Shown here piece after piece: positions 32,048 to 41,372 of a stretch of DNA of 64,000 bases. Below the pieces are notes generated by a model. It was not told the origin of the DNA, did not search any database, and worked only from the letters and a program-made list of their open reading frames with translations. Source of the stretch: Adlercreutzia murintestinalis (GTDB lineage Bacteria > Actinomycetota > Coriobacteriia > Coriobacteriales > Eggerthellaceae); the NCBI RefSeq assembly GCF_943192905.1, contig NZ_CALPCC010000010.1, positions 1 through 64,000 of the forward strand, in the 5' to 3' direction. Both the position numbers and the translations under genes were made by a program. Numbering within the stretch: position 1 is the first letter of the stretch; each line of letters starts with the position of its first letter.

Positions 32048-33970
32048 TCAGCGGTGAGACTCTTGCCCCAAATACTCCTTGACGGCAAAGCCCGTGATGT
32101 TGGAGCGATTGATGATGCCCACCATGCGTCCTTCCGCAAGCACGGGGGCCTTCTTGAGATGGTTGTCGGCCAGTACCTTCGCTACGACGCCCATGTCGTC
32201 AGATACGTCCACGTAGATAACGCGCCTCGCGGCGATGTCGCGGATGGGCGATTGCATCACCTCGTTCAGCGTATGGGTGAAGTCGTCGTTTTCGCGCTCA
32301 ACGAGGAACGACCACGCTGTCTTGAACGCGGGCACCTGGTCGGCGAGGCTGCGCATGACGTCCCCGTCCGACAGAAAGCCCACCACGGTTCCCGTCTTGC
32401 TCACCACCGGTGCTCCGGAGATGCCTTTCTCGAAGAACAGCTTAAGCGCCTCCGCCACGCGCGCCGTCTCGGAGAGGGTGTACACGTCGGCCTTCATGAT
32501 GGAGGCAAGCGAGGGCTCGTTGGAGGGCGTCGCTTCGGTCGCCGAAGCCGCCGAAGCCGGCGTTCCCTCCTTCGCCATGCGGCCGATGACGAGCGCGCAG
32601 ACGAAGCCCACGGCTCCGACCGCCCCCACGAGCACGCCGGTGGCGGCCATCGCCTGGGTAGCCGCTGCCGCAAATTCGACGCCGGCTGCCAAAGAGCCCG
32701 CGGTGACCGCGACGTAGATGCCGGTGAACACCGACGAGCCAACGCAGCCGGCAATCTGGAAGCCCGTGGACATGATGGTGACGCCGTGAGGGTTCTGCTC
32801 ATAGGTGAGCTTCGAGAGCGCGAAGCTCTGCACGGGGCCGATCACGAGAGCCGAGCCGCAAATGACCGGAATATATACGAGGGCGAGCACCACCGCATTG
32901 GCTGTGGCTATGAGCAGGCCCGTGAGCACCGAGAATACCGCTATGCAGGCGAAGCCGAGCGGCAGCAGGACGCCGGGACCGTGCTTGTCGTAGATGCGCC
33001 CAGCCAGAGGCGACACGGCGCAGGAGCAAAGGATGGCCGGGAACAGGATCAGCGACGCGATAAGCGGAGGCGTTCCCAGCACCGACTGCATGAAGGTCGG
33101 TACGATGATGTTCATGGCAAAAATGGTGAGAAGCGACAGCATGTTCGCCACCACGCCTAGAGCGAAGGGGCGCACGCGCAGCGGCTCCAAGTTGATGAGC
33201 GGCTCTTCGAGCGTGCCTTGGCGTCGTACGAACAGCACCAGCGAAGCGATGCCAAGTATCGCAGCCGTTCCCGCCACGAAGATGCTGCCCGAAAACGCAG
33301 TGGACACACCGTAGAGGATGCCAACGAGCGCAATGCCGATGAGCGCCACCGATGCAGCATCCAGCCGCGGGCGCGTGAGACGGGCGATGTCGCGAAGTAT
33401 TACTGCGCCGAGAAGGAAGCAGAGCGCCGACAGCCCCGCGAAGACCCAAAGCAGCATGTGCCAGTCGGCTACGGCCAGAATGGCGCCTGCCAAGATGACA
33501 CTCGAGGACGGGCCCAAGGTGGTCATGGCCCCCATAATGCCCATGTAGGCGCCAAGCTTCTCGCGTGGCGCCACCTCCAACGTGATGTTCATGCCGATAG
33601 GGATGAGCATGCCCGTGCCGAGCGCCTGCACGATGCGCCCGACCAGAAGAACAGGAAAGCTCTGGGCTAGACCGCCTATGACCGACCCTACTACGAGAAG
33701 CGCCGTCGTCGCGCAGAACAGTGGGCGTGTGGGAAACGAGCGGTAGGCGAACGCAGATACTGGAACCATGACGGCCGCCCCCAGCATGTAGGCCGTGGCA
33801 AGCCACTGCACCGTCGACACGTCAACGCCAAGGCCCTCCATGATGGGCGAGAACCCTACGTTGAGGAATGTCTCGTTGAATGTGGCCAGGAATGCCGCAA
33901 AAGCCGCAACAGCTAAGATGGTGGTAGGTTTTCTGGTTTGCGTTGGAACGCCATTTGTGCCCGGTTGCAC
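32048..33970 (-). CDS. MFS multidrug transporter (DHA2-like) fused to two CBS domains
   Basis: A 640-residue fusion. Residues about 20-465 form a 14-helix EmrB/QacA-type major facilitator: TFNETFLNVGFSPIMEGLGV replaces the usual LDxTIVNVALP motif, and GRIVQALGTGMLIPIGMNIT is motif C-like. Residues about 485-635 form a CBS pair: IMKADVYTLSETARVAEALK, GFLSDGDVMRSLAD, then the second repeat ending VGIINRSNITGFAVKEYLG. CBS pairs bind adenine nucleotides and usually gate channels or enzymes, so this exporter may be controlled by energy state. GTG 33970 follows GAGGAG. It is monocistronic and the fusion is unusual. Confidence 0.85.
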   Translation of the reverse strand: MQPGTNGVPTQTRKPTTILAVAAFAAFLATFNETFLNVGFSPIMEGLGVDVSTVQWLATAYMLGAAVMVPVSAFAYRSFPTRPLFCATTALLVVGSVIGGLAQSFPVLLVGRIVQALGTGMLIPIGMNITLEVAPREKLGAYMGIMGAMTTLGPSSSVILAGAILAVADWHMLLWVFAGLSALCFLLGAVILRDIARLTRPRLDAASVALIGIALVGILYGVSTAFSGSIFVAGTAAILGIASLVLFVRRQGTLEEPLINLEPLRVRPFALGVVANMLSLLTIFAMNIIVPTFMQSVLGTPPLIASLILFPAILCSCAVSPLAGRIYDKHGPGVLLPLGFACIAVFSVLTGLLIATANAVVLALVYIPVICGSALVIGPVQSFALSKLTYEQNPHGVTIMSTGFQIAGCVGSSVFTGIYVAVTAGSLAAGVEFAAAATQAMAATGVLVGAVGAVGFVCALVIGRMAKEGTPASAASATEATPSNEPSLASIMKADVYTLSETARVAEALKLFFEKGISGAPVVSKTGTVVGFLSDGDVMRSLADQVPAFKTAWSFLVERENDDFTHTLNEVMQSPIRDIAARRVIYVDVSDDMGVVAKVLADNHLKKAPVLAEGRMVGIINRSNITGFAVKEYLGQESHR

Positions 33971-34281
33971 AATCTCCTCGCTTTCTGCAGCGCAGAAGAT
34001 GGCCGGATCGTAACCTGTGGCAAGAAGAAAGCGCCTGATGGTGAAACCCGACCACGAGAGCTTCCTCTGTACCGTGATCAGATTTACGCGCCATCAAGCG
34101 CCACATGTGTCGTTTGCAGTTCTTATTCAATTGGCGAGAAGCATATCACGAAAAAGCCTCCGTGCTGATTTTTCGAATCTGTAAACGGCAGCAACACAGG
34201 GCAACACAGGGGACAGGTTAGTGTGTTGGCGCCCGAACACACTAACCTGTCCCCTGTGTTGTCCCTGTGCTATACACGACG
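33971..34281. other. Intergenic region holding a REP hairpin
   Basis: A 311-bp gap between the MFS-CBS start and the Fe-S aldo-keto reductase stop. Apart from the REP hairpin at 34203-34260 nothing recognisable is present; the MFS promoter should lie near 34000. Confidence 0.5.
34203..34260. repeat. REP family A, complete hairpin
   Basis: Perfect 25-bp arms: 34203-34227 (AACACAGGGGACAGGTTAGT then GTGTT) and its inverse at 34236-34260, loop GGCGCCCG. It lies 22 nt beyond the stop of the Fe-S aldo-keto reductase. The same arm flanks the RAYT transposase gene at 43501 and 44318-44371. Confidence 0.9.
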
Positions 34282-35469
34282 TTAGCGGCTCATCATCTTT
34301 ACGCCAAGCCTGACCAGCGCTGGAAGGCCGGGGATCTGAAGGCGCCGCTTCACCGATGTCAGCTCGTCTGGGATGCGGATATGCTGGGGGCACTTCTCTA
34401 TACAGGCGCCGCACTTGACGCAATCGCTTGCGAAGCGGGCCTCGCCGACCATGGCCCCCGATGCCGTGATGTACTGGTGCATGCCTTGGTACCAGCCGTG
34501 GGCGAAGGACGTGTTGTAGGCGGCGAAGCACATGGGGATGTTCACCCCTTTCGGGCAAGGCAAGCAGTATCCGCACCCCGTGCAGGGGACCTTGTAGCTT
34601 CGCGCGATATGCTCACGCGCGAGCTCCACCGCCACCACCTCGGCACCCTGAAGCGATCCGGGAAGCGCCGTGTCGGCCGTCTCGATGTTCTGCAGCAACT
34701 GCTCCTGCGTGCTCATTCCCGACAGCACCACGGTCACCTCGGGATGATCCCATACCCAACGAAGAGCCAGCCTTGCCGGGTCGTCGCTGATGCCGGCATC
34801 GGAAAGGGCGGAGCGTGCCTCCTTCGGCAGGTCGCCTGCCAGCTTGCCTCCGAGGAGGGGCTCCATGACTATGACGGGCAGGCCGCGCTCCGCGGCTGCC
34901 ATGAGGCCCGCCGTGCCCGCTTGGTAGTCCTCGTTCATGTAGTTGTACTGGATCTGGCAGAAGTCCCAGTCGAAGGAGTCGAGCAGCACGAGGAAATCGG
35001 CCTTGGGGCCGTGGTATGAGAAGCCAATACGGCAGATGCGCCCCACCTCTTTCTGTCTGTTGACCCATTGCTCGAATCCCAAAGAGGCGAGACGGCTCCA
35101 TGCCTCCGCGCTCGTCACGTTGTGGACGAGGTAGTAGTCGATATGGTCGGTGCGCAGCCTCTCGAGGGAGCGCTCTAGGTACTTGTCGAAGTCGGCGGTT
35201 ACTTCGCAGTGCGCAACCGGCAGCTTGGTGGCGACATGGACGCGCTCCCTCAGGCCGGGATTGCGAGTGAATATCTCGCCGAGGGCTGCTTCGTTCCCGT
35301 TGTACATGTAGGCCGTATCGAGGTAGTTGACGCCCCGATCGATGGCCTCGACGATAAGCCGTTCGGACGCGTCGACGTCGATGCGTCCGCCGCTGGTAGG
35401 AAACCTCATGCAACCGAAGCCCAGCGCCGATAGCTCTTTTCCGCTCCTCGAATCCGTTCTGAATTGCAT
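34282..35469 (-). CDS. Aldo/keto reductase with C-terminal 4Fe-4S ferredoxin domain
   Basis: A 395-residue protein. The N-terminal 285 residues form an aldo-keto reductase barrel (LGFGCMRFPTSGGRIDVDAS, VNYLDTAYMYNG with catalytic Asp/Tyr, Lys in VATKLPV, His in YYLVHN). The C-terminal part has two cysteine clusters, CTGCGYCLPCPKG and CVKCGACIEKCPQ, enough for 4Fe-4S centres. Such proteins are common in anaerobes and probably couple carbonyl or enoate reduction to ferredoxin electrons. It is divergent from a TetR gene, with two operators between them. Confidence 0.9.
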   Translation of the reverse strand: MQFRTDSRSGKELSALGFGCMRFPTSGGRIDVDASERLIVEAIDRGVNYLDTAYMYNGNEAALGEIFTRNPGLRERVHVATKLPVAHCEVTADFDKYLERSLERLRTDHIDYYLVHNVTSAEAWSRLASLGFEQWVNRQKEVGRICRIGFSYHGPKADFLVLLDSFDWDFCQIQYNYMNEDYQAGTAGLMAAAERGLPVIVMEPLLGGKLAGDLPKEARSALSDAGISDDPARLALRWVWDHPEVTVVLSGMSTQEQLLQNIETADTALPGSLQGAEVVAVELAREHIARSYKVPCTGCGYCLPCPKGVNIPMCFAAYNTSFAHGWYQGMHQYITASGAMVGEARFASDCVKCGACIEKCPQHIRIPDELTSVKRRLQIPGLPALVRLGVKMMSR

Positions 35470-35493
35470 TGTCAGGACCCCTTGCCTAGAATT

Positions 35494-35535
35494 AGTTGCA
35501 CGATGTAACTAGAATATAAGTTGCGCTATGCAACT
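35494..35535. promoter_or_regulatory. Two TetR operators
   Basis: AGTTGC-ACGAT-GTAACT (35494-35510) and AGTTGC-GCTAT-GCAACT (35519-35535) are repeated 25 bp centre to centre between the reductase start (35469) and the tetR start (35560). The TATAAG between them may be a -10 box. Confidence 0.75.
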
Positions 35536-35559
35536 TGTCAAGGCGACGATGGGGTCAAC

Positions 35560-36243
35560 GTGACCGGAAAAGATCAGACGTATCAGCGCGCGCGGACGCA
35601 GGAGCAGAAAGGCCAGCGGCTCGATGACATCCTGGATGCGACGAAGTCCATCCTGGACGAGGGCTCGTACCATGACGTCACGCTGAGCGCCATAGCCGAT
35701 CGGGTCGGTTACTCGCGCGCTAACCTGTCGCACTACGTCGGTTCGAAGGAAGAGATCCTCCTGCTCTTGTACGTCCGGTCGCTGCGCGAAATCCTGGAAG
35801 ACCTGAGGGGGATCGATCCGAGGGTTTTGGACGCGTCCTCTAGGGAGGGCCTCGAAGCCGCCTCGGCCATGCTGACATCGGTGCTCTCATCGCATCGGGA
35901 CTTCGGAAGGCTCGGCGCGCTTCTGCCGAGCATCATAGAGACCAACGTGGGCCAGGAGCGCCTCGTCACGTGCAAGCGCGAGATAGTCGCCATGATGGCC
36001 GAGGGATCGAGCCTGCTCGTCGAACGCGGCCTGTTCGACGACGCGGACGTTTCGGCGAGGTTCCTCTTGGACTTGTCGAATTACGTTTCCGGCCTTTATC
36101 CGGCGACCCATCCGCTTCCCATCCAGCGCGCCGCATGCGAGAAGACGGGGTATCCGACGCCGTCCTACGAGGAGTCGCTGCGCCATTTTCTGACCGTGCA
36201 GCTTATCGGCTACAAGGCAGCGTTGGGACGGGGTGATTCGTGA
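35560..36243 (+). CDS. TetR/AcrR family regulator
   Basis: A 227-residue TetR protein. The HTH is at about residues 38-60 (VTLSAIADRVGYSRANLSHY then VGSKEEIL). The start was placed at GTG 35560 (MTGKDQTYQRARTQEQ), because the longer frame would overlap the operator pair. It is divergent from the Fe-S aldo-keto reductase and presumably represses both through the two sites at 35494-35535. No ligand is evident. Confidence 0.85.
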   Translation: MTGKDQTYQRARTQEQKGQRLDDILDATKSILDEGSYHDVTLSAIADRVGYSRANLSHYVGSKEEILLLLYVRSLREILEDLRGIDPRVLDASSREGLEAASAMLTSVLSSHRDFGRLGALLPSIIETNVGQERLVTCKREIVAMMAEGSSLLVERGLFDDADVSARFLLDLSNYVSGLYPATHPLPIQRAACEKTGYPTPSYEESLRHFLTVQLIGYKAALGRGDS

Positions 36244-36349
36244 GCTGCGATGCGACCATGCATGGCGCCTTTGGTCCCGACAGCGCCATGGCGCCCGTGT
36301 CCGAGAAGGCCGGGGAGCGGCCGGAAGCCACCGAGAGAGGCGATGCGCT

Positions 36350-36919
36350 ATGACGCCGACGCTGGAGACGAAACGCCTCGTGCTGCGACCCTGGCAAGAC
36401 AAAGACGCCGAAGAGCTGTTCCGATACGCGCGTGACCCGCGTATCGGGCCTATTGCCGGATGGCCGCCCCACGAAAGCGTCGAGGACAGCCGCCAGATCA
36501 TCCGCGATGTGCTCTCCGTGCCGGAAACCTATGCCGTGGTGTTGAAGGAGACGGGCCTGCCTGTGGGAAGCATCGGCTTACTCTTTGGAGATGCGGCCAA
36601 TGCCGACGTGGCCGACGACGAGGCTGAGGTGGGCTATTGGATCGGCACGCCTTTCTGGGGGCGAGGCCTCATTCCCGAGGCTGTCCGCGAGCTCGAGCGC
36701 CACGCTTTCGGGGATCTGGGCCTGCGAGGGCTTTGGTGCGGCTGCTACGACGGCAACCACAACTCCGCACGGGTGCAGGAGAAGTGCGGCTTCGCGTTCC
36801 ATCATACGAGAGAGAACGTGCCCTGCGCGCTCATGGGCGACGTGCGCACCGAGCACTTCACCTACCTGACGAAAGAGCGCTGGAAGGCCCTGGAAAAAAC
36901 GCACATTCGCGAGATGTGA
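36350..36919 (+). CDS. GNAT N-acetyltransferase (RimJ/RimL-like)
   Basis: A 189-residue enzyme of the RimJ/RimL type (Acetyltransf_3). TPTLETKRLVLRPWQDKDAE is the classic opening strand, EVGYWIGTPFWGRGLIPEAV is the acetyl-CoA pyrophosphate loop region, and CYDGNHNSARVQEKCGFAFH is the signature near the C-terminus. The start ATG 36350 follows GAGAGAGG. It lies 107 nt after tetR and may share a transcript. Substrate could be a protein N-terminus, amino acid or antibiotic. Confidence 0.85.
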   Translation: MTPTLETKRLVLRPWQDKDAEELFRYARDPRIGPIAGWPPHESVEDSRQIIRDVLSVPETYAVVLKETGLPVGSIGLLFGDAANADVADDEAEVGYWIGTPFWGRGLIPEAVRELERHAFGDLGLRGLWCGCYDGNHNSARVQEKCGFAFHHTRENVPCALMGDVRTEHFTYLTKERWKALEKTHIREM

Positions 36920-37120
36920 TCGAGCGAGCGCCCTCTTCCGAGCGACTGTCTGCACAAGGGCCTGCTCGTTTCGGAAGGGCATGAGGGCGGGATTCCGCGC
37001 AGCATCCTCGGGGAAGGCTCGAAGTCGGCGACGCTGCCGAAGGCTTCGGCAGCCAAGGATGGCGAAGCACGACGGGGCGATGACATTGGGGGCATCCCGG
37101 ACATCGCCCTGTCGCCGCCG

Positions 37121-37340
37121 CTACGCTTTCTTCACGGAGGCCAGTACCATCGCTGCCGCCACGATCAAGACGAGCATATCCGTCAGAGCGCAGGCAAGCC
37201 AAACCCCTTGGATTCCCGTCCCGGTCATCATCGGCACGAGCAGAACCATCGGCACGAAGAGCACAAGCGGACGCGCCATGGTGAGCACGGCCGCCTTGCC
37301 TCTATCGCCGATGGATTGCAGCAAGAAGGTTTTCCGGTCT
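37121..37340 (-). pseudogene. C-terminal remnant of a MATE transporter
   Basis: The minus-strand frame reads LLQSIGDRGKAAVLTMARPL, then PMVLLVPMMTGTGIQGVWLA and a final hydrophobic segment ending ASVKKA, which is the last 70 residues of a MATE pump (helices 11-12). The first 380 or so residues are missing. It lies directly downstream of the two-gene ABC exporter on the same strand. In comparable gene clusters a MATE gene can follow such ABC pairs, so a deletion probably joined the ABC stop to the MATE tail. It is non-functional. Confidence 0.7.
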
Positions 37341-37355
37341 GTCTTTCCTGTCATG

Positions 37356-39125
37356 TCAGACCACTGTCCTTTGTACAGTGCCACCTGCTAGCGACCAGTC
37401 GGCGCTTTCGGATTGGAGCCTTACCATGCGGGCGAACAGGCCATCCCTCTCCAACAGCTCGGCCGGGGACCCTTGTTCCACGACACGACCCTCGTCGAGC
37501 ACTACGATCTTGTCCGCGTTCATCACTGTGCGCATGCGGTGCGCGATGACGATGACGGTCTTGCCCGCGAGCAGATTCGAGAGCGCCTCCTGCACTTGGG
37601 ACTCGTTCTCCACGTCGAGCGATGCGGTCGCCTCGTCAAGCAAAACGATGGGCGAGTCCTTCAGCAGTGCCCGGGCAATCGATATGCGTTGGCGCTCGCC
37701 GCCCGAGAGCTTGCTGCCGTTCTCTCCGATCATGGTGTCGTAGCCCTGCGGCAGCTTGCGCACGAAGTCGTCGCACATGGCGGCTTTCGCGGCTGCCAGA
37801 ACCTCATCGTCCGTCGCGTCGCGGCGGCCGAGGCGGATGTTGCCCATCACCGTGTCATCGAAGAGCAGCACGTCTTGGAAGACCACGGAGTAATCCTTCA
37901 GAAGCGCCTCCGGGTCGATGGTGGACGCATCGACGCCGCCCACGAGGACGCGACCACCGTCGGTGTCCCAAAAACGCGCAGCCAATCTGGTGAGGGTCGA
38001 CTTTCCCGACCCGGAAGGACCTACAAGCGCGGTCACCTGGCCCTCCTTCGCGACAAAGGAAACGCCTTGCACGACAGGTTCGTCGTCATCACCGTAAGAG
38101 AAGGTCACGCCCTCGAACGCCACGTCGTGCCCCTGAGGCAGGAAGCTCTCGCTTCCCGTGGCAGCAATCTCGTTATAGAACGCCTTCATGCGAGGAGCGG
38201 CGACCTCGGTGGCCATGAACAGCTCGGCGAGCATGAGCGTCGACTGATCGAAAGGTGCGTAGATGCGCGATGTCACGAGCAGAAAACCGAACATCACCAT
38301 GAATCCGATGGAGCCGTCGGCGAGCATGAGTGAACCTGCAAGGATGGTCGTGGCGATGCCGAGGCGCATGATCGCCTGGGTTGACTGAACGGGGATGCCT
38401 GACGCGACCTCCGATTTGAACATCTTCTTCTCGAGGTCGTCGATGTAGCCGTCGGCCTGCTTGAGATGTGCCGGCACTTGATTGGTGGCCCGAATCTCGC
38501 GAACGCACTCCAGCATCTCCTGCGTGTTCTCCGTCATGGCGATTGCGCAAGCACGTGTCCTGTGCAGGAGCGGGGCGGTGAAGCGGCGTGACCAGAACAG
38601 GATGGCGAAAGCCACCGGCACCGACCAGAGGGCCGCTATCGCCAGCTGCCAGTTGAACGCCAGAAGGCATACGGCGATGATCGCTGTCGAGACGTAGGTG
38701 CCGTACAGGTACGGCAGCACATGCGAGTAGACGTGCTCCATCGTAGAGGCGTCGGTCATGATGGTCTCCGTCAGGTCTGCCAGATCGCGCTTCCCGAAGA
38801 ACGACAGCGGCAGCTCTCTCAAACGCTCGCCCAATCCGATGCGTTGCTTGCCGCTCTCGCGATAGGTCTTGCCGTAGGTGTAGTCGTACTGGAACCAGTG
38901 GGCCACCCAGAGCGCGATGGCGAAAACGACGAGTCCTATCGCATACGGAGCCATGTCGGGAAGCGCTTTTCCATCTGTCAGGGCCGAGATGAGCTGTTCC
39001 ATCAACATGAAGAAGAACCCTATGCCGAACATGGCGATGAGATTGACGATAACGGTCCAGAAGGCACCGAGGCGAATGTTTTTGGCGCCTTCCGCGGTGA
39101 GCGCGTATTTCTCTCTCATTCCCAT
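37356..39125 (-). CDS. ABC exporter half-transporter (permease-ATPase), second subunit
   Basis: A 589-residue type-IV ABC half-transporter with six membrane segments (about 15-305), then an ATPase with Walker A GPSGSGKST, signature LSGGERQR, Walker B IVLLDEATASLD and H-loop IAHRMRTV. The start ATG 39125 shares one base with the TAA of the upstream gene (TAATG), showing translational coupling and heterodimer formation. Similar pairs with an AraC regulator export or import siderophores, peptides or drugs; the cargo is not evident. Confidence 0.88.
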   Translation of the reverse strand: MGMREKYALTAEGAKNIRLGAFWTVIVNLIAMFGIGFFFMLMEQLISALTDGKALPDMAPYAIGLVVFAIALWVAHWFQYDYTYGKTYRESGKQRIGLGERLRELPLSFFGKRDLADLTETIMTDASTMEHVYSHVLPYLYGTYVSTAIIAVCLLAFNWQLAIAALWSVPVAFAILFWSRRFTAPLLHRTRACAIAMTENTQEMLECVREIRATNQVPAHLKQADGYIDDLEKKMFKSEVASGIPVQSTQAIMRLGIATTILAGSLMLADGSIGFMVMFGFLLVTSRIYAPFDQSTLMLAELFMATEVAAPRMKAFYNEIAATGSESFLPQGHDVAFEGVTFSYGDDDEPVVQGVSFVAKEGQVTALVGPSGSGKSTLTRLAARFWDTDGGRVLVGGVDASTIDPEALLKDYSVVFQDVLLFDDTVMGNIRLGRRDATDDEVLAAAKAAMCDDFVRKLPQGYDTMIGENGSKLSGGERQRISIARALLKDSPIVLLDEATASLDVENESQVQEALSNLLAGKTVIVIAHRMRTVMNADKIVVLDEGRVVEQGSPAELLERDGLFARMVRLQSESADWSLAGGTVQRTVV

Positions 39126-41053
39126 TATCGAGCGCCTCCTTCCGACGCGAACGATTCGCATGCTGCCGCGACCTGCTCCTCGTCCGGAGTCTCGGACTTG
39201 ATGCGCCAGAGGGCCGCACGCTGGTATTCTTCCCACATGCGGGCATAAAGGCCGCCGAGCGCCAGCAACTCGTCGTGCGTGCCCTGCTCTACGACGCGCC
39301 CGTCTTCGATGACCACGATCTTGTCTGCCCCCACCACAGTGGAGAGCCGGTGCGCGATCATCAGCACAGTGCGGTCCTTGGCAAGCTCGGAGAAGCCCTT
39401 CTGTATGAGCGCTTCGTTCTCCGGGTCGGCGAATGCGGTCGCTTCGTCGAGCACCACGATGGGAGCCTGCTTGCAGATCGCGCGGGCGAGCGCGATGCGC
39501 TGCTTCTCCCCGCCGGAGAGGTGGACGTCGGCCGTTCCCACCACGGTGTCTGCGCCTTGCGGCAGCTTCGCGAGAATGTCATCGCATTGGGCGGCGGCGA
39601 GAGCCGCCAGCACGTCTTCGCGCGCGGCGTCGGGCCGGGCTGACGCCACGTTCTCGTAGATGGACTTCTTGAACAGGCGGTTGTCCTGGAACACGAAGGC
39701 GACGCTCTTCATGAGCTCGGTCGTATCGAACGCGCGCACGTCCACGCCGCCGATGCGCACCGCGCCGACGCTGACGTCCCAGAAGCGCGGCACCAGGCTC
39801 GCCGCCGTGGTCTTGCCTCCTCCGCTGGGTCCCACCAGGGCCACCGTGGTCCCCTCGGGAACCTCGAAGCTCACGTCCGTCAGGGCATCGTGTTCGGCGC
39901 CCTCGTAGCGGAAGCCGACATGGTCGAAGGCGATGTCGTGGGCATGCGGCGTCTCGGGGTGCGTCGGCTCCGAGAGTGTCGGCGAGCCGAGGATGTCGTG
40001 CGTCCTCTTCGCGGCATCGGCCGAGATCTCGATTTCCTCCATCACGAACATGAGGCGCGTGGTGGCCGTGGCGATGATGGCGGAGAATATGGCGTAGAAC
40101 GCGAAGTTCGCCATGAAGCCTGCGAACGCGACGGTGCCTGCCGCCTGAGCCTCAGGCGCGAGGAAGACGACCACCGGCACGAGGAAGATGGCGATGCCCG
40201 TGATGGCGGTGAGCGATGTCACCTGCGGCTTGGCGCACACCTTCACCGTGTAGTACTCGGCCATTTCCGAGTACTCCTTGATGGCATCATGGAACGCCTT
40301 GAACGAGAAGACGGTCTGCTGGAAGACCTTCACGACGGGAATGCCGCGCACGTATTCCGTCCCGGCCTTCGCCATGTTCACTTGCGCCTGCATGTAGCGC
40401 TGCATGAAGTGCGCGTTATTTCCGCCCATCATGGAGAACATGCATGCAAGGGATAGGATGGCGGCCAGAAGGCACGCGAGCCCCATGCGCCAGTCGAAGA
40501 CGAACAAGGTGACGACGAGGCCCAGCACCATGGCGATTGACCCTGCGGTATCGGGCGTCTTATGCGCGATGAGGCCTTCGGTGGATCCGGCGCAGCCGTC
40601 GATGATGCGACGCAGCGCGCCTGAGGCGTGCGTGTCGAAGTAGCCGAGTTGCACCTTCATGAGATGCTCCAGGCATGCCTTGCGCAGGTTGCTCGCCGTG
40701 TGGAACGCGCACGCATGGGTGCAGAGCAGCGCGCAGAAGTAGAGCACGAGGCTGGCCACAGCCATGAAGAACGCGAACCATCCATATAGTGCCAGGTTCT
40801 CCGCAGCTGTCCAGTCGGGGGCCACGGCGATGAGGTCGCGTGCGACGAGCCAAATGCAGATATACGGGCCGAATGTGAGCAGCATGGCCGCAGCCGATAG
40901 GCCGCAGCCGAGATAGAGCAACCAGCGCTTGCGGCCTGCAAACCCAAGAAGATAGCCGAGTCCTAGCCTGCGCGATGGCGTGCTTTCGCCAACGGGCGGA
41001 GGCGTGGATGCCTCCGAAGATGGTCCCAGTGATGATTGCGCTTCCGAATTCAA
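39125..41053 (-). CDS. ABC exporter half-transporter (permease-ATPase), first subunit
   Basis: A 642-residue ABC half-transporter. A 35-residue Ser/Pro-rich N-terminus precedes six membrane segments (about 45-330) and an ATPase with Walker A GPSGGGKTT, signature LSGGEKQR, Walker B IVVLDEATAFADPE (degenerate D-loop) and H-loop IAHRLSTV. The C-terminal tail after the ATPase is acidic. It forms an operon with the second half-transporter and is divergent from the AraC gene 319 nt away. Differences in the D-loop suggest an asymmetric heterodimer. Confidence 0.88.
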   Translation of the reverse strand: MNSEAQSSLGPSSEASTPPPVGESTPSRRLGLGYLLGFAGRKRWLLYLGCGLSAAAMLLTFGPYICIWLVARDLIAVAPDWTAAENLALYGWFAFFMAVASLVLYFCALLCTHACAFHTASNLRKACLEHLMKVQLGYFDTHASGALRRIIDGCAGSTEGLIAHKTPDTAGSIAMVLGLVVTLFVFDWRMGLACLLAAILSLACMFSMMGGNNAHFMQRYMQAQVNMAKAGTEYVRGIPVVKVFQQTVFSFKAFHDAIKEYSEMAEYYTVKVCAKPQVTSLTAITGIAIFLVPVVVFLAPEAQAAGTVAFAGFMANFAFYAIFSAIIATATTRLMFVMEEIEISADAAKRTHDILGSPTLSEPTHPETPHAHDIAFDHVGFRYEGAEHDALTDVSFEVPEGTTVALVGPSGGGKTTAASLVPRFWDVSVGAVRIGGVDVRAFDTTELMKSVAFVFQDNRLFKKSIYENVASARPDAAREDVLAALAAAQCDDILAKLPQGADTVVGTADVHLSGGEKQRIALARAICKQAPIVVLDEATAFADPENEALIQKGFSELAKDRTVLMIAHRLSTVVGADKIVVIEDGRVVEQGTHDELLALGGLYARMWEEYQRAALWRIKSETPDEEQVAAACESFASEGGAR

Positions 41054-41372
41054 AGCTCCTCCTTACTATCGAGGCGGCGACGGTTTGTGGGGGTATTTTC
41101 CAACCGGCACAAGTGACAGAGGGAAACGGCGAACGACTGGCGAAACGATGCGAACGAACAAGGAACCGCACTTTCGTTCGCCGCTTGCGGTAACGACAGC
41201 GAGCGAGATGGAATAAGTTTGCCATGGCTAACATTTCGAGCTATCATGGATGCCGTCACGCAGGCGCCTGCGCGCAGCACGGAAGATTGCAAGGGAAGCA
41301 TCGCGGGCATAAGCCTCGCCTCGAACGTGTTCGGCGCATCTTTCGCATGCATCGCCCAGGGAAGGAGACCTC
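41054..41372. promoter_or_regulatory. Divergent promoter region of ABC exporter and AraC gene
   Basis: A 319-bp divergent gap. GTTTGCCATGGCTAAC (41217-41232) is a near-perfect palindrome (14 of 16 positions) and the best operator candidate. No other structure is evident. Confidence 0.45.
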
